Positions 45,410-54,716 of a stretch of DNA of 64,000 nucleotides are shown here, piece by piece. A program made the translations under genes and the position numbers. Source of the DNA: Cryphonectria parasitica EP155 (taxonomy: Eukaryota > Ascomycota > Sordariomycetes > Diaporthales > Cryphonectriaceae); contig NW_024468911.1 of assembly GCF_011745365.1 (NCBI RefSeq), positions 3,466,759 to 3,530,758 of the forward strand. The letters are read 5' to 3'. A model generated the notes under the pieces. It was not told the DNA's origin. It searched no databases and was given only the letters and a program-made list of their open reading frames with translations. Within the stretch, counting starts at the first letter, position 1, and every line of letters starts with the position of its first letter.

Positions 45410-45779
45410 ACTAGAGTAAATATTCGGAAAGATAGAAACACCTGGCGACAGGATTTCGTAATAGAAGATTGCCTATTCAAAGTCTGAATCAGGAGAAACA
45501 ACTTTTCCTCGCCTACAGGCATTCATTCATATTGATGGCCATCATCATGAGCTCGGGCCCAAACTGAAACGTACTGGAGCGTTACGAGTGGCGTACTGCC
45601 ATCAAAACAGGTCTTTCTTCGTTTATTTTTTGTGACGGCCTTTTAAGTCTGTCTGGGTATCAACACCACGAAAACGCCGGATAAATTTCTTGACCAGATC
45701 CTCAAACGCCGTTCAGAAAGCAAGAATCTTCCTCCTTCTCATAGTCGTGCCAGAAACCACAACCATGTGCCCGCGAACT
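45410..45779. other. Convergent 3' spacer
   Basis: A 370-bp spacer between the nucleotidase and MED21 3' ends. No gene is seen. Confidence 0.55.
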
Positions 45780-46279
45780 TCAAGGCCTTGTTGCACCCCT
45801 CACGACCTGGTCCAGCTTCGCCTCCACTACCCGCATCTCGCGGATCGCCTCTTGTCTCTGAGCCTCCGCGACCCTGAGCTCCTCCTCCAGCTCTCGAATA
45901 TACCGCTCCTGGTCCTGTGCGTTGTTCTCGAGGCCCGGAAGCGTTGATATTATCATCTCGATCTGCTGGACTTTTGTGATCAGGTCGCGCGCTAGCTCGA
46001 GCTGTCCGGCCTTGAACTCGTCTTCTGGGAGCGGTTCGATCTCTTTCGCATCCTGCTCGGCCTTGACATCCTGGATCTTATCATTGGGCCCGAGGAGCGC
46101 TCGGTCGTGGTGCTGGTGGAGGAAGTGGATGCAGGCGACAAACTGCTTTGCTAGCTGGGGAGAGGTCAGCGGGGATTCAAGAGGGCAGGACGGGGGGTTG
46201 CAAAGGGAAAGAAGAAAGGAACGGAGAGGGGGCTTGCCTGATCGACTGCATCCTGCAGCTGAGTTAATCGGTCACTCAT
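45780..46279 (-). CDS. MED21: Mediator complex subunit 21 (MED21/SRB7)
   Basis: Two exons (46279-46238, 46154-45780) give 138 aa, the normal size. Med21 pairs with Med7 in the middle module of Mediator, the RNA polymerase II coactivator. The start [14 protein letters not shown] joins directly to [16 protein letters not shown], the conserved N-terminal helix. [10 protein letters not shown] and a long C-terminal coiled coil (about 85-135, repeated Glu/Leu/Arg heptads) follow. The single 83-nt intron (46155-46237) has a GC donor in CAG|GCAAGC context and a CCCCAG acceptor. Any GT donor nearby would break the frame or the conserved join. It diverges from the RRG7-like gene with a 290-bp gap. Confidence 0.92.
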
Positions 46280-46569
46280 TTTATCTTGCTCTACAAGAAT
46301 GAAGCAAAATCATAAAGTGAGAGTGTTGGGTGGTTGTCCAGTTTTGGTCGAAGGACAAAGATGTTCAAGACGTCGATCAGGGTCGCCTCTTATCTCCGAC
46401 GTTACTGACATAGTACTGTACCATAGTACTGTAGCGAGCGGCCCAAGCTCCCCCTCAGCTGCAGCGATCTACAGTGCAAGTGACAGGGATCCTCGACTGC
46501 ACGTAAAAGGCGACGCGCATGATTGCAACCCTTTGCACCGTTTCTCTCAATATCCAACATGACACGGTG

Positions 46570-47292
46570 ATGCAATCCATTGTACGTCATGGGCTGAAGC
46601 CTCATTGGCGACTGTCAACGACGACAGGACACTTTTTAAGCACTAAACACTTCTCTCGAGCACCATGGAGCACCACAAGGTTGAGCTCATCAACCGCCAA
46701 CTTGATCTACCCTGAGCCACCAACCACCAACCACCATGACCTACCGTCATTTCTTGCATACGCTGAACGGTCAGGGTTAGACCCCAAGACCACGCTCTAC
46801 GTGGGAACCCATTACGAGTACACGGTCGCGCAGGTCCTTTCCAGGTACGGCTTCTACCTACGGAGAATAGGCGGCCACTCAGACTACGGCACCGACCTGC
46901 TGGGGACGTGGACCGTGCCGTGCTCAGAGGAGCCGCTGAAGGTCCTAGTCCAGTGCAAAGCCATCGCGAGGAAGTCTGCGCCCAACTTGATACGCGAGCT
47001 CGAGGGCGCCTTCGTCGGTGCGCCTGTCGGGTGGAAGGGACACGGCGTCCTGGGCATATTCGTCACCGAGAACCCAGCCACGAAGGGCGTGAGGGACTCG
47101 CTTGGGCGGAGCCGGTGGCCCATGGGGTTTGTGTCGTGTACCAGGGATGGACGGATTCAACAGATGTTATGGAACCAAAGGGCCGAGGAAGAAGGTCTCC
47201 AGGGCCTAGGGGTGGGCATGCGCTATGCCGGCGAGGACGGAGAGCCGCAGTTGTTGTTGACATGGAAGGGCCAGCACGTTGCCCTTCAATAG
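46570..47292 (+). CDS. RRG7: RRG7-like mitochondrial protein with restriction-endonuclease-type fold
   Basis: A single exon encodes 240 aa from ATG 46570. An earlier in-frame ATG at 46519 would add 17 residues; 46570 gives the cleaner presequence (MQSIVRHGLKPHWRLSTTTG, basic and Ser/Thr-rich). The core from ~75 reads YVGTHYEYTVAQVLSRYGF, then GHSDYGTDLLGTW and VLVQCKA, which fit the PD-(D/E)xK nuclease layout (Asp of GTD, then QxK). This is the DUF2034/Rrg7 family, required for respiratory growth in yeast and found in mitochondria. Catalysis has not been shown for the family as far as I know. It has no introns. Confidence 0.88.
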   Translation: MQSIVRHGLKPHWRLSTTTGHFLSTKHFSRAPWSTTRLSSSTANLIYPEPPTTNHHDLPSFLAYAERSGLDPKTTLYVGTHYEYTVAQVLSRYGFYLRRIGGHSDYGTDLLGTWTVPCSEEPLKVLVQCKAIARKSAPNLIRELEGAFVGAPVGWKGHGVLGIFVTENPATKGVRDSLGRSRWPMGFVSCTRDGRIQQMLWNQRAEEEGLQGLGVGMRYAGEDGEPQLLLTWKGQHVALQ

Positions 47293-47642
47293 GAGGGCCT
47301 GCGGCTAAGTGACATATGCGGCAGTAGTAAACCAAGACGCAAGAGTCAACTGGATATACACCGCATTGGAAGACGACATATTCTTCTTAATCTATGTCAT
47401 GCGGCCCGCTTCTACCATGAAAACTCTTGACTCTTCGCACTACGACTAGGAATGTAAGGTGTGCCACGATGAGATGCCCATGCTTACAAAACTACCCTAT
47501 AGACAATGATCCTTCATACATGCGCAAAAGAAATTGCATCTAGCATACAGTAATCTGTGCCAAGAAAGTATGGCCTACCATGGCGTAAGCACTTGTATCA
47601 TGTCCTCACCAAAACTGGGATACCCACATATACGCTGGGTCC
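47293..47642. other. Convergent 3' spacer
   Basis: A 350-bp spacer between converging genes. No gene is seen. Confidence 0.55.
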
Positions 47643-48173
47643 TCAGTCATCCCACATGGCCGCCTTTGCCTTCGCAGCCTCTTCCTCCTTCCTCTTCTCT
47701 GCTGCCTTCTGCTCATCTCTCCTTTTGCGCTCCTTCTCCTGGATTGCCTTCTGATACGCTCTCTGCTCTTCAGTCATCTTAGGAGCCTTGAGGCCCAGAG
47801 CTCCGGCGATCATCCTCCTCGCGACGGCATCTGTCTTCTCCGGGCGCGACGCCGAGGCGCTGGGTACATCTAACGTCGACCGAGCCCCACCTGATGTTGT
47901 GGCATTTGGTGGTGCCTGGTCATACATGGTAGGCGATATTGGTGTCGGTGGCGGCGCTGCCGTACCCTGAGAGGGACCCGGTGAGAGCTGGGCGGGCCAT
48001 TCGGACTCTGTCTCGGTGTCCGATTCCGATGAGACGTCCTCGTCATCCCAGGACTCGGCTACCTTTTGCTCCTTGGACTTTGTCTTGGTGTTTGTCTTGT
48101 TTGGGTTCGATGTAGTGAGCGACAGTTTTGATCCTGCCGAAGACATATCCGACGAAGCTGCTGTGGAAGACAT
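47643..48173 (-). CDS. Small acidic/charged fungal protein, unknown function
   Basis: One exon gives 176 aa from ATG 48173. The frame is open to 48503, but the upstream part reads as AT-rich leader. I do not recognise a known domain. The N-terminal half is Ser/Thr-rich with an acidic block (ESWDDEDVSSESDTETESEW). The C-terminal third is a highly charged helix (TEEQRAYQKAIQEKERKRRD and on) rich in Lys/Glu/Ala, ending AMWDD. The reappearance of WDD at the end and in the acidic block is notable and may be a short interaction motif. Intact coding composition and a family-like tail support a real gene. It diverges from PIM1. Confidence 0.75.
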   Translation of the reverse strand: MSSTAASSDMSSAGSKLSLTTSNPNKTNTKTKSKEQKVAESWDDEDVSSESDTETESEWPAQLSPGPSQGTAAPPPTPISPTMYDQAPPNATTSGGARSTLDVPSASASRPEKTDAVARRMIAGALGLKAPKMTEEQRAYQKAIQEKERKRRDEQKAAEKRKEEEAAKAKAAMWDD

Positions 48174-49064
48174 TGTTGTAGGTGATGGGCCAAAGAGGTT
48201 GGAAGAAGTATCGTCGAGATGATTTAAACTCCAAGGCGGACGTCTTATATAAGAAGGGATCCTCGGTCTTTCATTCCCTGATAGGATTTTGGGGTTGTTA
48301 CAGGTATATATATGTGTGCATATATAAATAAATACCAGTGTGTCAATCGCGTGACTGTATTTCCGAGTGAGAAGAGCAAGGATAGTGTCTCGCTTGGGCG
48401 TTGGAATATAGATGGAGTGAAACCTGATGACCCTCCTAAATAAAAGTGACGAAGCCAGATATAGGTGTTGGAGACTCTCCAAACTCACTTTGTATATTAA
48501 CAAAGCTTAGGTGTTCTAGCAACGAAGTCGTTGCGGGAGGAGGCTGGGTGTATTTTATATGAGGGGTCCTCATGTCCCCTGCAGTCATACGGAGGCATCG
48601 ACTGGTTCCAGGTGCGGCTCCTGCACGGTCCCCAGGTTTTTAGCGGGTTCCAGGCCCCTCCACCCCTAGAGCCTTCCGCCGGTGCCGTGGCAGGCAGAGC
48701 AGAGCTCGAGAATGCCGAGGGCACCTTTTCCTAGGCGGTGACGCTATGTATGCTGGTGGAGGGCAGCCGATATCGATGGATGACGCCGAGGATTTTCTGC
48801 GGTGCTTGCAATCGCGTGCAGCTTTTGTCATCAATCACCGCTGCGGAGCCTGAGCAACAACCGCCACCGTTGTCGGCGCAATTTAATTCTCCTCTTTATA
48901 TTTGTCTTGCACTACATTTCTGTTTGTTCATCTTCAACGAGTGCCTGACTCTCGTGCAGTCTCCAGTTTCGATTTGCAAATTTTGTCTCACCCCGTCGTC
49001 GAGAAGTTCGGCTTTTGAGCCAGCTTCAACAGGAAGAAGAAGAAAAAAAACCACCCCCTCCACC
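48174..49064. promoter_or_regulatory. Divergent promoter region before PIM1
   Basis: This 891-bp region contains a TATA-type ATATATATGT stretch near 48306 and the 5' leader of PIM1. From 48738 the frame runs open into the PIM1 start, treated here as leader (see findings). Confidence 0.45.
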
Positions 49065-52000
49065 ATGCTTCTCCGACAACGTATCGCAAGACCCCTTACA
49101 CCAGGGTCACTTGTTCGAGGCTCGAACCGGTTCTCTACTACCTCGTCATTATCTTCCTTTCGATATGCACCCGGCCGGTCAACAAGACTACGTCCCTCGC
49201 CCCAACCAAACTCGCGTGTGGTGACGGGCCCAGCTTTCTCGACCACCGCGATACATTTCGACAAGAAAGGGAAGGGGTTTTTTGACAACCTGATTGAGCC
49301 CCTGTCAGAAGAGGAGGTCAAGGCAAACCTAGAAAAGCAAAGACAGGCCAAAGAGAAGGACATCAGCGAGGCAAAGTCTTCTGGCTCCGATGCCTCCTCC
49401 AGCGGCGAGGGCAAGTCAGACCAGGCGGATGCGAAGGGCAGCGCTGCTTCTGGCGGGGCGGGGTCCGGATCTGGCAGCGATGGATCAGGAGATGGCGGCC
49501 GAAAAGGAAGGAGGTCAGAACGTGCATTACAAAAGCCAACCGTGCCAGAGGTATATCCTCAGGTGCTGGCAATCCCCATTGCGAAGCGACCACTGTTCCC
49601 TGGATTCTACAAGGCGATTACTATTAAGGATCCCAATGTCGCAGCGGCCGTCACGGATATGATCAAAAGGGGCCAGCCATATGTCGGAGCGTTCTTGTTC
49701 AAGGACGAGAACGCCGACGAGGATGTGATACATAACGTGGATGACGTGTACGATACGGGTGTGTTTGCCCAGATCACCAGCGCGTTTCCTGTGCATGGCG
49801 AGCAGAATAGCTTGACAGCTATTCTCTACCCCCACCGGCGCATCAAGCTATCGACTCTTATTCCTCCTGGCCAGGCCGACGCCAAGAAGTCAGACGCCGA
49901 GGTGCCAACGCCCGAGCCAATACCGCCAAAAGCTGCAGAGGAAGATGCAGCAGCGTCTGACAAGAAGGGCGATGTTGTGGCAAGCTTTGAAGAGAGCGCC
50001 GTCGCCAGTAAGTCTGAAGGGAGCCAGGAGAAATACGAACCCACCTCGTTCTTGCGAAAATACCCTGTCAGCCTCGTCAATGTCGAGAACCTGACAGAAG
50101 AGCCGTATGACCCAAAGAGCTCCATCATCCGAGCTGTCACAAACGAAATCGTCAATGTTTTCAAGGAGGTCGCACAGATGAACAGCCTGTTCAGGGACCA
50201 GATCTCCACCTTCTCTATGAGCCAGTCTACGGGCAACGTCACAGCTGAGCCCGCGAAGCTCGCCGATTTCGCTGCTGCCGTTAGCGCTGGCGACTCTGCA
50301 GAGCTCCAAGAGGTCCTGTCCAGCTTGAATGTCGAGGACAGGATGCAGAAGGCCCTGGTTGTTTTGAAGAAGGAGCTTATGAATGCCCAGCTGCAGTCGA
50401 AAATCACCAAGGACGTCGAAAGCAAGATCACCAAGAGACAGCGAGAATACTGGCTTATGGAACAGATGAAGGGCATCCGTCGGGAGCTCGGTATTGAGTC
50501 CGACGGCAAGGACAAGCTGGTAGAGAAGTTCAAGGAAAAGGCCGACAAGCTGGCGATGCCGGAAGCTGTGCGCAAAGTATTTGACGACGAAATCAACAAA
50601 CTCGCGCACCTGGAGCCGGCAGCATCCGAGTTCAACGTCACGAGGAACTATCTAGACTGGCTCACACAGATCCCATGGGGTCAGAGGAGCGCCGAGAACT
50701 TCGGAATACAGAACGCGATGAAGGTCCTGGATGAAGATCACTATGGTCTCAAGGACGTCAAAGACCGCATACTCGAGTTCATCGCTGTTGGCAAGCTGCG
50801 CGGAACCGTCGAAGGCAAGATTCTGTGCTTCGTTGGTCCGCCGGGCGTGGGCAAGACGAGTATCGGCAAGTCCATCGCTCGCGCACTAAACCGCCAGTAC
50901 TACCGATTCAGTGTTGGCGGTCTTACAGATGTAGCTGAGATCAAGGGACACCGACGGACTTATGTCGGCGCTCTACCAGGTCGTGTCATCCAGGCACTCA
51001 AGAAATGCCAAACCGAGAACCCGCTCATCCTGATCGATGAGATCGACAAGATTGGGCGTGGCTACCAAGGGGATCCATCGTCAGCTTTGCTTGAGCTGCT
51101 TGACCCCGAGCAAAACAGCTCGTTCCTGGACCACTACATGGACGTGCCGGTTGACCTGTCCAAGGTGTTGTTCGTGTGCACAGCAAACATGACAGACACC
51201 ATCCCGAGACCACTGCTGGACAGAATGGAGGTGATCAGGCTGTCGGGCTACGTCTCGGATGAGAAGATGGCCATTGCAGAGAAATATTTGTCACCTGCTG
51301 CAAAGGAGCTGGCTGGTCTGAAAGATGCGGATGTCCAGCTGTCTGATGAGGCCATCGAAGAGCTCATCAAATCATACTGCCGGGAGTCAGGTGTTCGCAA
51401 TCTGAAGAAGCAGATCGAAAAAGTCTACAGGAAATCGGCCTTGAAAATTGTGCAGGAGCTTGGTGAAGATGTTCTGGCAGAAGAAAAGGCGCTCACGGAC
51501 GAGGGCAAAGCGGCTCTGGAGGAGTCTGAGAAGGAGAAGGAGACCGCGCCCAAGGAGCCCGCAACAGCCACGGCCACCGAGCAAGAGACGACCGAGAAGC
51601 CGCGTGTGGCGCTCAAGGTCCCGGACAACGTCCACGTCCAGATCGACAAGAGCAACCTCAAGGACTACGTAGGTCCGCCAATATTCACATCGGACCGGCT
51701 CTACGACGTCACCCCTCCTGGTGTGACGATGGGACTGGCCTGGACACAGATGGGTGGCGCGGCTATGTACGTTGAGTCAATCCTGCAGTCCACGCTCAAG
51801 CCTAGCAGCACGGGCCGACTGGAGATAACGGGTAACCTGAAGACGGTGATGAAGGAGTCATCGACACTTGCCTACTCGTTTGCAAAGAGCTTGTTGGCGA
51901 ACAATTTCCCAGACAACCGCTTCTTCGATCACGCCAAGATCCATGTACACGTACCGGAAGGCGCTGTGCAGAAGGATGGGCCCTCAGCAGGCGTTACGAT

Positions 52001-52462
52001 GGCGACGTCTCTGTTGTCACTTGCTTTTGACACCCCAGTCGATCCCACGGTCGCCATGACCGGTGAGTTGACACTGACTGGCAAGGTCCTCAGGATAGGA
52101 GGGTTGAGAGAGAAAACGGTAGCCGCGCGCCGCGCGGGCTGCAAGACGGTTATCTTCCCTGAGGACAATATGTCTGACTGGCTCGAGCTTCCTGAGGTAC
52201 GTCACCAAGTGCCCCCTCACTCGGATGACCCAGAATGACAGCAAATATACTGACTACGTCACAGAACATCAAGGAAGGTATCGAAGGCAGGCCAGCAAGC
52301 TGGTACGGCGAGATCTTTGATCTCATCTTCCCCAATCTAGACCACGAAAAGGCCAACACAGACAAGGCATCCCAATACAAGGGTCCTGACGGCAAGAAGG
52401 AGGCCGAGGACAAGGACAGCAGCAGCAGCAGCGGTAGTGAGAAGAGCGATGATGGCAATTAG
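49065..52462 (+). CDS. PIM1: Mitochondrial Lon protease PIM1
   Basis: Two exons (49065-52196, 52265-52462) give 1109 aa. Pim1 is the ATP-dependent Ser-Lys protease of the mitochondrial matrix; it degrades oxidised proteins and supports mtDNA expression. The presequence begins MLLRQRIARPLTPGSLVRGS. A Ser/Gly/Asp-rich linker (~105-145) precedes the LAN substrate-binding domain (from ~155, YPQVLAIPIAKRPLFPGFYK), which contains a charged insertion (~275-330). Walker A is GPPGVGKTS (~590), Walker B LILIDEIDKIG. The catalytic Ser lies in DGPSAGVTM (~973) and the Lys in GGLREK (~1016), 43 residues apart as in E. coli Lon. A second charged insertion (~815-850) and a Ser-rich acidic tail are typical of filamentous fungi. 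Confidence 0.96.
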
Positions 52463-53640
52463 AGACAGCTACGTATCCTGCCCGCCCAGCTTAGCTCGGC
52501 CCTGGCATCTTCATTCCCACCCATGCGGATTCGGATAGACTTCATGTAGGCGGAGCCATTTTTTACACTTTTTTGTTTTTTTTTTGGGCGGACCGGCGTC
52601 TGCACATTTCTTGGTGCCAGGGCTGGTGGTTGACAGGCGGACGGGCACTGTTGGATGAAACGGGAACAACTCACCTCTACACGCGATTTAAAAAAGTCTG
52701 TTGTACATTATCACGGGGCAATATGTAGTCGGCTTAGCCGAACGCCCAATTGGGACTTTGAAAGCACTTTGCAATCGAGGCACAACCAAGAAAAAAGAAA
52801 ACAGAACAGAAAGAAAAGAAAAAAAAGGAGGAAGAGGAGGAAGAAGGAGAATGTGATGAGTCCTTTCCAATACCCTGCACAAGAGAAAAAATGTATAAAA
52901 TTAGAAGAGTTAGACTTTTTACACAAAAAAAATGAGAAGAGGGAGGGGGGGATCGTCCACGAATTGATCATCTCTCCTCTCGGCAGTGTCTCCGAAGCCA
53001 ATGTGTGTACAATCGTGTGGACAAGGGACTTTGGTTCCATACATCTTCAACCAGAACTCGTCCCTTGGCCAGAACGGTCCAGGACTGTGTAAGCAACCCT
53101 CCCTCCCCCTCAAGCGACTGGCCAAGAATGGCCCCTGGCGTCAAGCCTCGCTCCGAGATGCAGTCTCATCTCCAGGTAATGATAGTATGAGAGTAATATG
53201 CCGGAACCCCTTCCATTGGGTTCGCAAGCAGCCGGGTCGCACGGCCTTTTTCCATTTTCTTCCCTGTCGTCTTTGCTTTGCTGCAGGCTGTATGTGTGTG
53301 TGTGTGATGGCTGCAGAACTACTGATGCATGCATGCACCCCCAAATCTCACTGCATAATAGTCCTGGTACCTAAAAAAGAAAGCAAGGAGAGCAGAAAAA
53401 AGTGATCAGTCAGGTTTAGAGGTACTATGGTACGGTTAACTGTGCGCTAGAGCAGGGATGCCCAATCTCCAGGCGACGTGTCCTGGTGATGAGGTGGTGC
53501 TTGTGCTGTTGCTGTGCTGTCGCAGTACCTATGCCTGAGCCTAAAAAAACACTGCAGCGCAGCGGAAGCCCACATCCGTGCTCGCATGGCGGGGTGATGG
53601 TGGGATGTTCGCGCGGGGCACCGCGGGGGGGGGGGGGCTC

Positions 53641-54429
53641 TTACAGCATGATGAAGCATGGCAAGAACTCACAATGCTGAAAAAAAGAAAAAAAGAGGGA
53701 TTCAAAAAAAAAAAAAAAAAAAAAAAGATACTATTAGTAATCTCTTTTTCTTCAGAGCGCTTCGTGTCTCCTCTCTTACCTGGTAGTATGTCTCACAGAG
53801 TCTAGTTGTTGTTCCTGAACCATAAAAAGTAAGCCGGCAAGATTAGCCGTTCGAGAAAGAGAAAGAAAAACAAAGGACACACAAAGACACCCTGATGGGA
53901 GCGAACATTCGACAGCAGGGCATCCTTGGGCGGCAGCGCACGCGGGTTGAAGACGATCGCGGGACGTCCCAGCTTAGCGCTGCCGTGCCCAACCGTTGTT
54001 TCAGCGGCATGGAATGCCTGTCGAAAAGAGTCAGTGACTGGTGCAAAAGGTAGCAGTTGTCGACGTCTTCTGACAGCAAAGAATGACGGCAAATCTCGAG
54101 AACGACCACCAAAAAAAGCTTCCAGGATCGGTGTCGTATTGCATAAACCATCTGAAAAGAAGATAAAGAATACGACGGCACGACAGGATGATGACGGAAG
54201 GTGTTCGAGACAGCACCTTGTTCCTCTCCTGGTCGACCGCGAGCCAGTACTTTGTTTGTCAGCCTCATCGTACTACTTCGGCAGGATGACGGTGCTTGTT
54301 GTCGTTGATGCCCAAAAGCTGGAGGGTGTCGTAGTTTAAGTCTGTCAATTTGCGGCATCTTTTGGACGGGGCTGTCAGATCATTGGTCGTTCGCTGCGAT
54401 CTCGGGTCAGAAGTTGGGACGACCTGCAT
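53641..54429 (-). CDS. Candidate four-exon small gene, 116 aa, unknown function
   Basis: I do not recognise it. Exons 54429-54277, 54017-53891, 53814-53780 and 53676-53641 join without a stop and end in TAA. Exon 1 includes KLTDLNYDTLQLLGINDNKH. Exon 2 includes GHGSAKLGRPAIVFNPRALP, a globular-looking stretch. Intron 1 ends CACTGAC...TTTTCGACAG, a good branch point and acceptor, but its GTAGTA donor is weak. The 35-nt third exon is bounded by TTCAG and CAG|GTAAGA, close to ideal. Intron 3 includes a long T tract. Frame continuity over three joins is suggestive, but with short exons it can occur by chance. A spliced noncoding RNA or a longer gene extending upstream are alternatives. Confidence 0.25.
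53704..53726. repeat. Poly-A/T run
   Basis: About 23 A residues on the plus strand. Within the candidate minus-strand gene this is the T tract of its last intron. Confidence 0.9.
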
Positions 54430-54708
54430 TCCCGGAACGAACCCAGCACAGCCGGAACGTCTGGACAGCCCAGTCAGTGGTCAGGGCTGACAGCATCGAT
54501 TCGGGCCTCCATGTGGTATGATGTGATGCCTGTCACGATGATGTGTACGCGCAGACTGCGACCTGCGTCCAGCGCGGGGATGAAGAGATTGCCGAAGTAA
54601 TGGTAACATTTCTTCCCTCTTTCCTGACCCTTCTTTCCCCGGGTGAGCCTTGGCTTCTGTGAGGCCTGTGAGTCGTTGTGGGTCGGACCCAGCATGAACT
54701 CTCCAGGC

Positions 54709-54716
54709 TGACGTCA
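54709..54716. promoter_or_regulatory. CRE palindrome TGACGTCA
   Basis: A second perfect ATF/CREB consensus in the window, about 280 bp upstream of the candidate minus-strand small gene and 2.9 kb upstream of the kinase. Binding is inferred from the motif only. Confidence 0.3.
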
